Below are positions 13,635-14,228 of a DNA stretch of 14,228 nt, in pieces. The stretch is from Clostridia bacterium (GTDB lineage: Bacteria; Bacillota; Clostridia; Oscillospirales; Ruminococcaceae). The notes beneath the pieces are model-generated. The model saw only the letters and a list, made by a program, of their open reading frames with translations, was not told the origin of the DNA and ran no database searches. The translations under genes were made by a program, and so were the position numbers. The stretch spans positions 1 to 14,228 of the forward strand of contig JAGKVC010000076.1 in NCBI GenBank assembly GCA_021152595.1, written 5' to 3'. Positions within the stretch are counted from its first letter, which is position 1, and every line of letters begins with the position of its first letter.

Positions 13635-14000
13635 ATGATAGATCATATTCGCGGAGCGGTGACGTATAAGGAACCGAATCTTGTAGTGATTGAATGCGGC
13701 GGCGTGGGGTACGCCTGCCGGACGAGCATGCAGACTGCGGCTGCGGTCGGTGCCGTCGGGGAGGATGCGCTGCTCTATACGCGCCTGACCGTGCGTGAGG
13801 ATGAAATCGCGCTCTACGGCTTTTCGGAGCGGAGCGAGCGCGGCTGCTTCGATCAGCTCACGAGTGTCTCCGGCGTCGGACCGAAGGCAAGAATATCCTT
13901 CCATCCCTGCTCGGGATCATCCTCGGCCCCTTCCACGGCATTTCTGATGGCCTTGTCACCGCCTGCCATGAGTCCGATGAACTTGTCCCTTACGCCGTAG
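13635..14000 (+). CDS. ruvA: RuvA, N-terminal part only, chimeric 3' end
   Basis: RuvA binds Holliday junctions and loads the RuvB motor. Residues 1-85 match the family: MIDHIRGAVTYKEPNLVVIE (start of domain I), CGGVGYACRTS, LTVREDEIALYGFSE, then the helix-hairpin-helix SVSGVGPKA. From about 13890 the frame carries 36 unrelated residues to a stop at 14000. That tail is the antisense of a murQ fragment. Real RuvA is about 200 residues, so most of domain II and all of domain III are missing. The ATG at 13635 has CGGAG 7 bases upstream. The break is best read as an artificial or recombinant junction and not as a natural short RuvA. Confidence 0.9.
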   Translation: MIDHIRGAVTYKEPNLVVIECGGVGYACRTSMQTAAAVGAVGEDALLYTRLTVREDEIALYGFSERSERGCFDQLTSVSGVGPKARISFHPCSGSSSAPSTAFLMALSPPAMSPMNLSLTP

Positions 14001-14228
14001 GTCGGCGGAATCTCGGAGGCGTCCACGATGCCCAGCCTGCCGCTTGTCCCGGCACCCAGGTAGAAGACCCTTCCTCCCCTCTTCATCCTTTCGACGATTG
14101 CCACGACCACTCTCTCGATCACCGGAATCTCTCCCGCGATGGCCTCGGGGACCTTCCGGTCCTCGGTGTTGATCGCCTGAAGGAGTTCCCCGGCGGACAT
14201 CCTGTCCAGATCCGAATACAATGAATTC
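13890..14228 (-). CDS. murQ: N-acetylmuramic acid 6-phosphate etherase fragment (both ends incomplete)
   Basis: MurQ cleaves the lactyl ether of MurNAc-6-phosphate during cell-wall recycling. The fragment, about 112 residues, shows the N-terminal family hallmarks: DLDRMSAGELLQAINTED, GGRVFYLGAGTSGRLGIVDA, SEIPPTYGV, MAGGDKAIRNAVEGAEDD and EQGWKD. The frame is open to the window edge, so the true start is outside. Homology stops near 13893-13897, where the sequence becomes antisense ruvA. Arginine is encoded mostly by AGG or AGA (eight of nine codons), whereas ruvC and the other genes here use mainly CGN. The EQGWKD variant recalls Bacteroidetes MurQ, as inference. It very likely comes from another genome. 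Confidence 0.88.

Noticed and set aside
13635..14000. Natural 121-residue RuvA variant
   Set aside because: The last 36 residues are exactly the antisense of a murQ coding sequence, so they are not a biological C-terminus.
14223..14228. Terminal GAATTC taken as proof of an EcoRI clone end
   Set aside because: GAATTC also occurs inside the window (for example near 387, 1921, 5384 and 13219), so this is not a complete EcoRI fragment; the end may be coincidence.

Overview
The window looks like a chromosomal segment of a Ruminococcus-like member of the Clostridia (Firmicutes). The reasons are the type I dockerin and cohesin-like proteins, Firmicutes-type RNase Y, strong AAGGAG-type ribosome binding sites, and classical sigma-A promoters with TG-N-TATAAT extended -10 elements. 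No species assignment is made. No tRNA, rRNA, CRISPR array, IS element or phage gene was seen.

Layout. (1) Positions 1-153 hold a GC-rich hairpin cluster and the terminator of a leftward diguanylate cyclase gene (163-1458). (2) Divergent from it is a rightward operon starting from a textbook promoter: prfA (RF1), an unknown 146-residue protein, an alpha/beta hydrolase, and a Sua5-type threonylcarbamoyl-AMP synthase. (3) Two hairpins separate this operon from a convergent pair of leftward paralogues (5222-7173). These are secreted proteins with an N-terminal dockerin and a C-terminal cohesin-like domain. (4) Divergent from that pair is a translationally coupled ECF-type sigma factor and a membrane protein (7456-9053). 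The membrane protein has anti-sigma topology: a small cytoplasmic domain, one transmembrane helix, a Thr-rich stalk, and a cohesin-like ectodomain that shares signature motifs with the two secreted proteins. (5) Next come rny, with a long structured leader, and a Wzy/O-antigen-ligase-like membrane protein. (6) Tandem terminators and a low-complexity CT-rich tract precede a promoter driving ruvC-ruvA.

The most interesting unit is 5222-9053. The extracytoplasmic domain of the presumed anti-sigma factor belongs to the same fold family as domains of the secreted dockerin proteins encoded divergently next to it. This suggests a trans-envelope circuit that senses cellulosome-type cohesin/dockerin engagement. 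It would be analogous in logic to the SigI/RsgI systems of clostridial cellulosomes, but with an ECF sigma and a cohesin-like sensor. This is an inference from architecture and context. Each dockerin gene is also preceded by a near-identical GC hairpin.

The right end is suspect. At about 13889-13897 the ruvA reading frame breaks off after residue 85. It is joined tail-to-tail to a 5'-incomplete murQ fragment on the other strand with very different arginine codon use. This is probably an assembly or clone chimera, so positions from about 13890 to 14228 should not be taken as belonging to the same genome.
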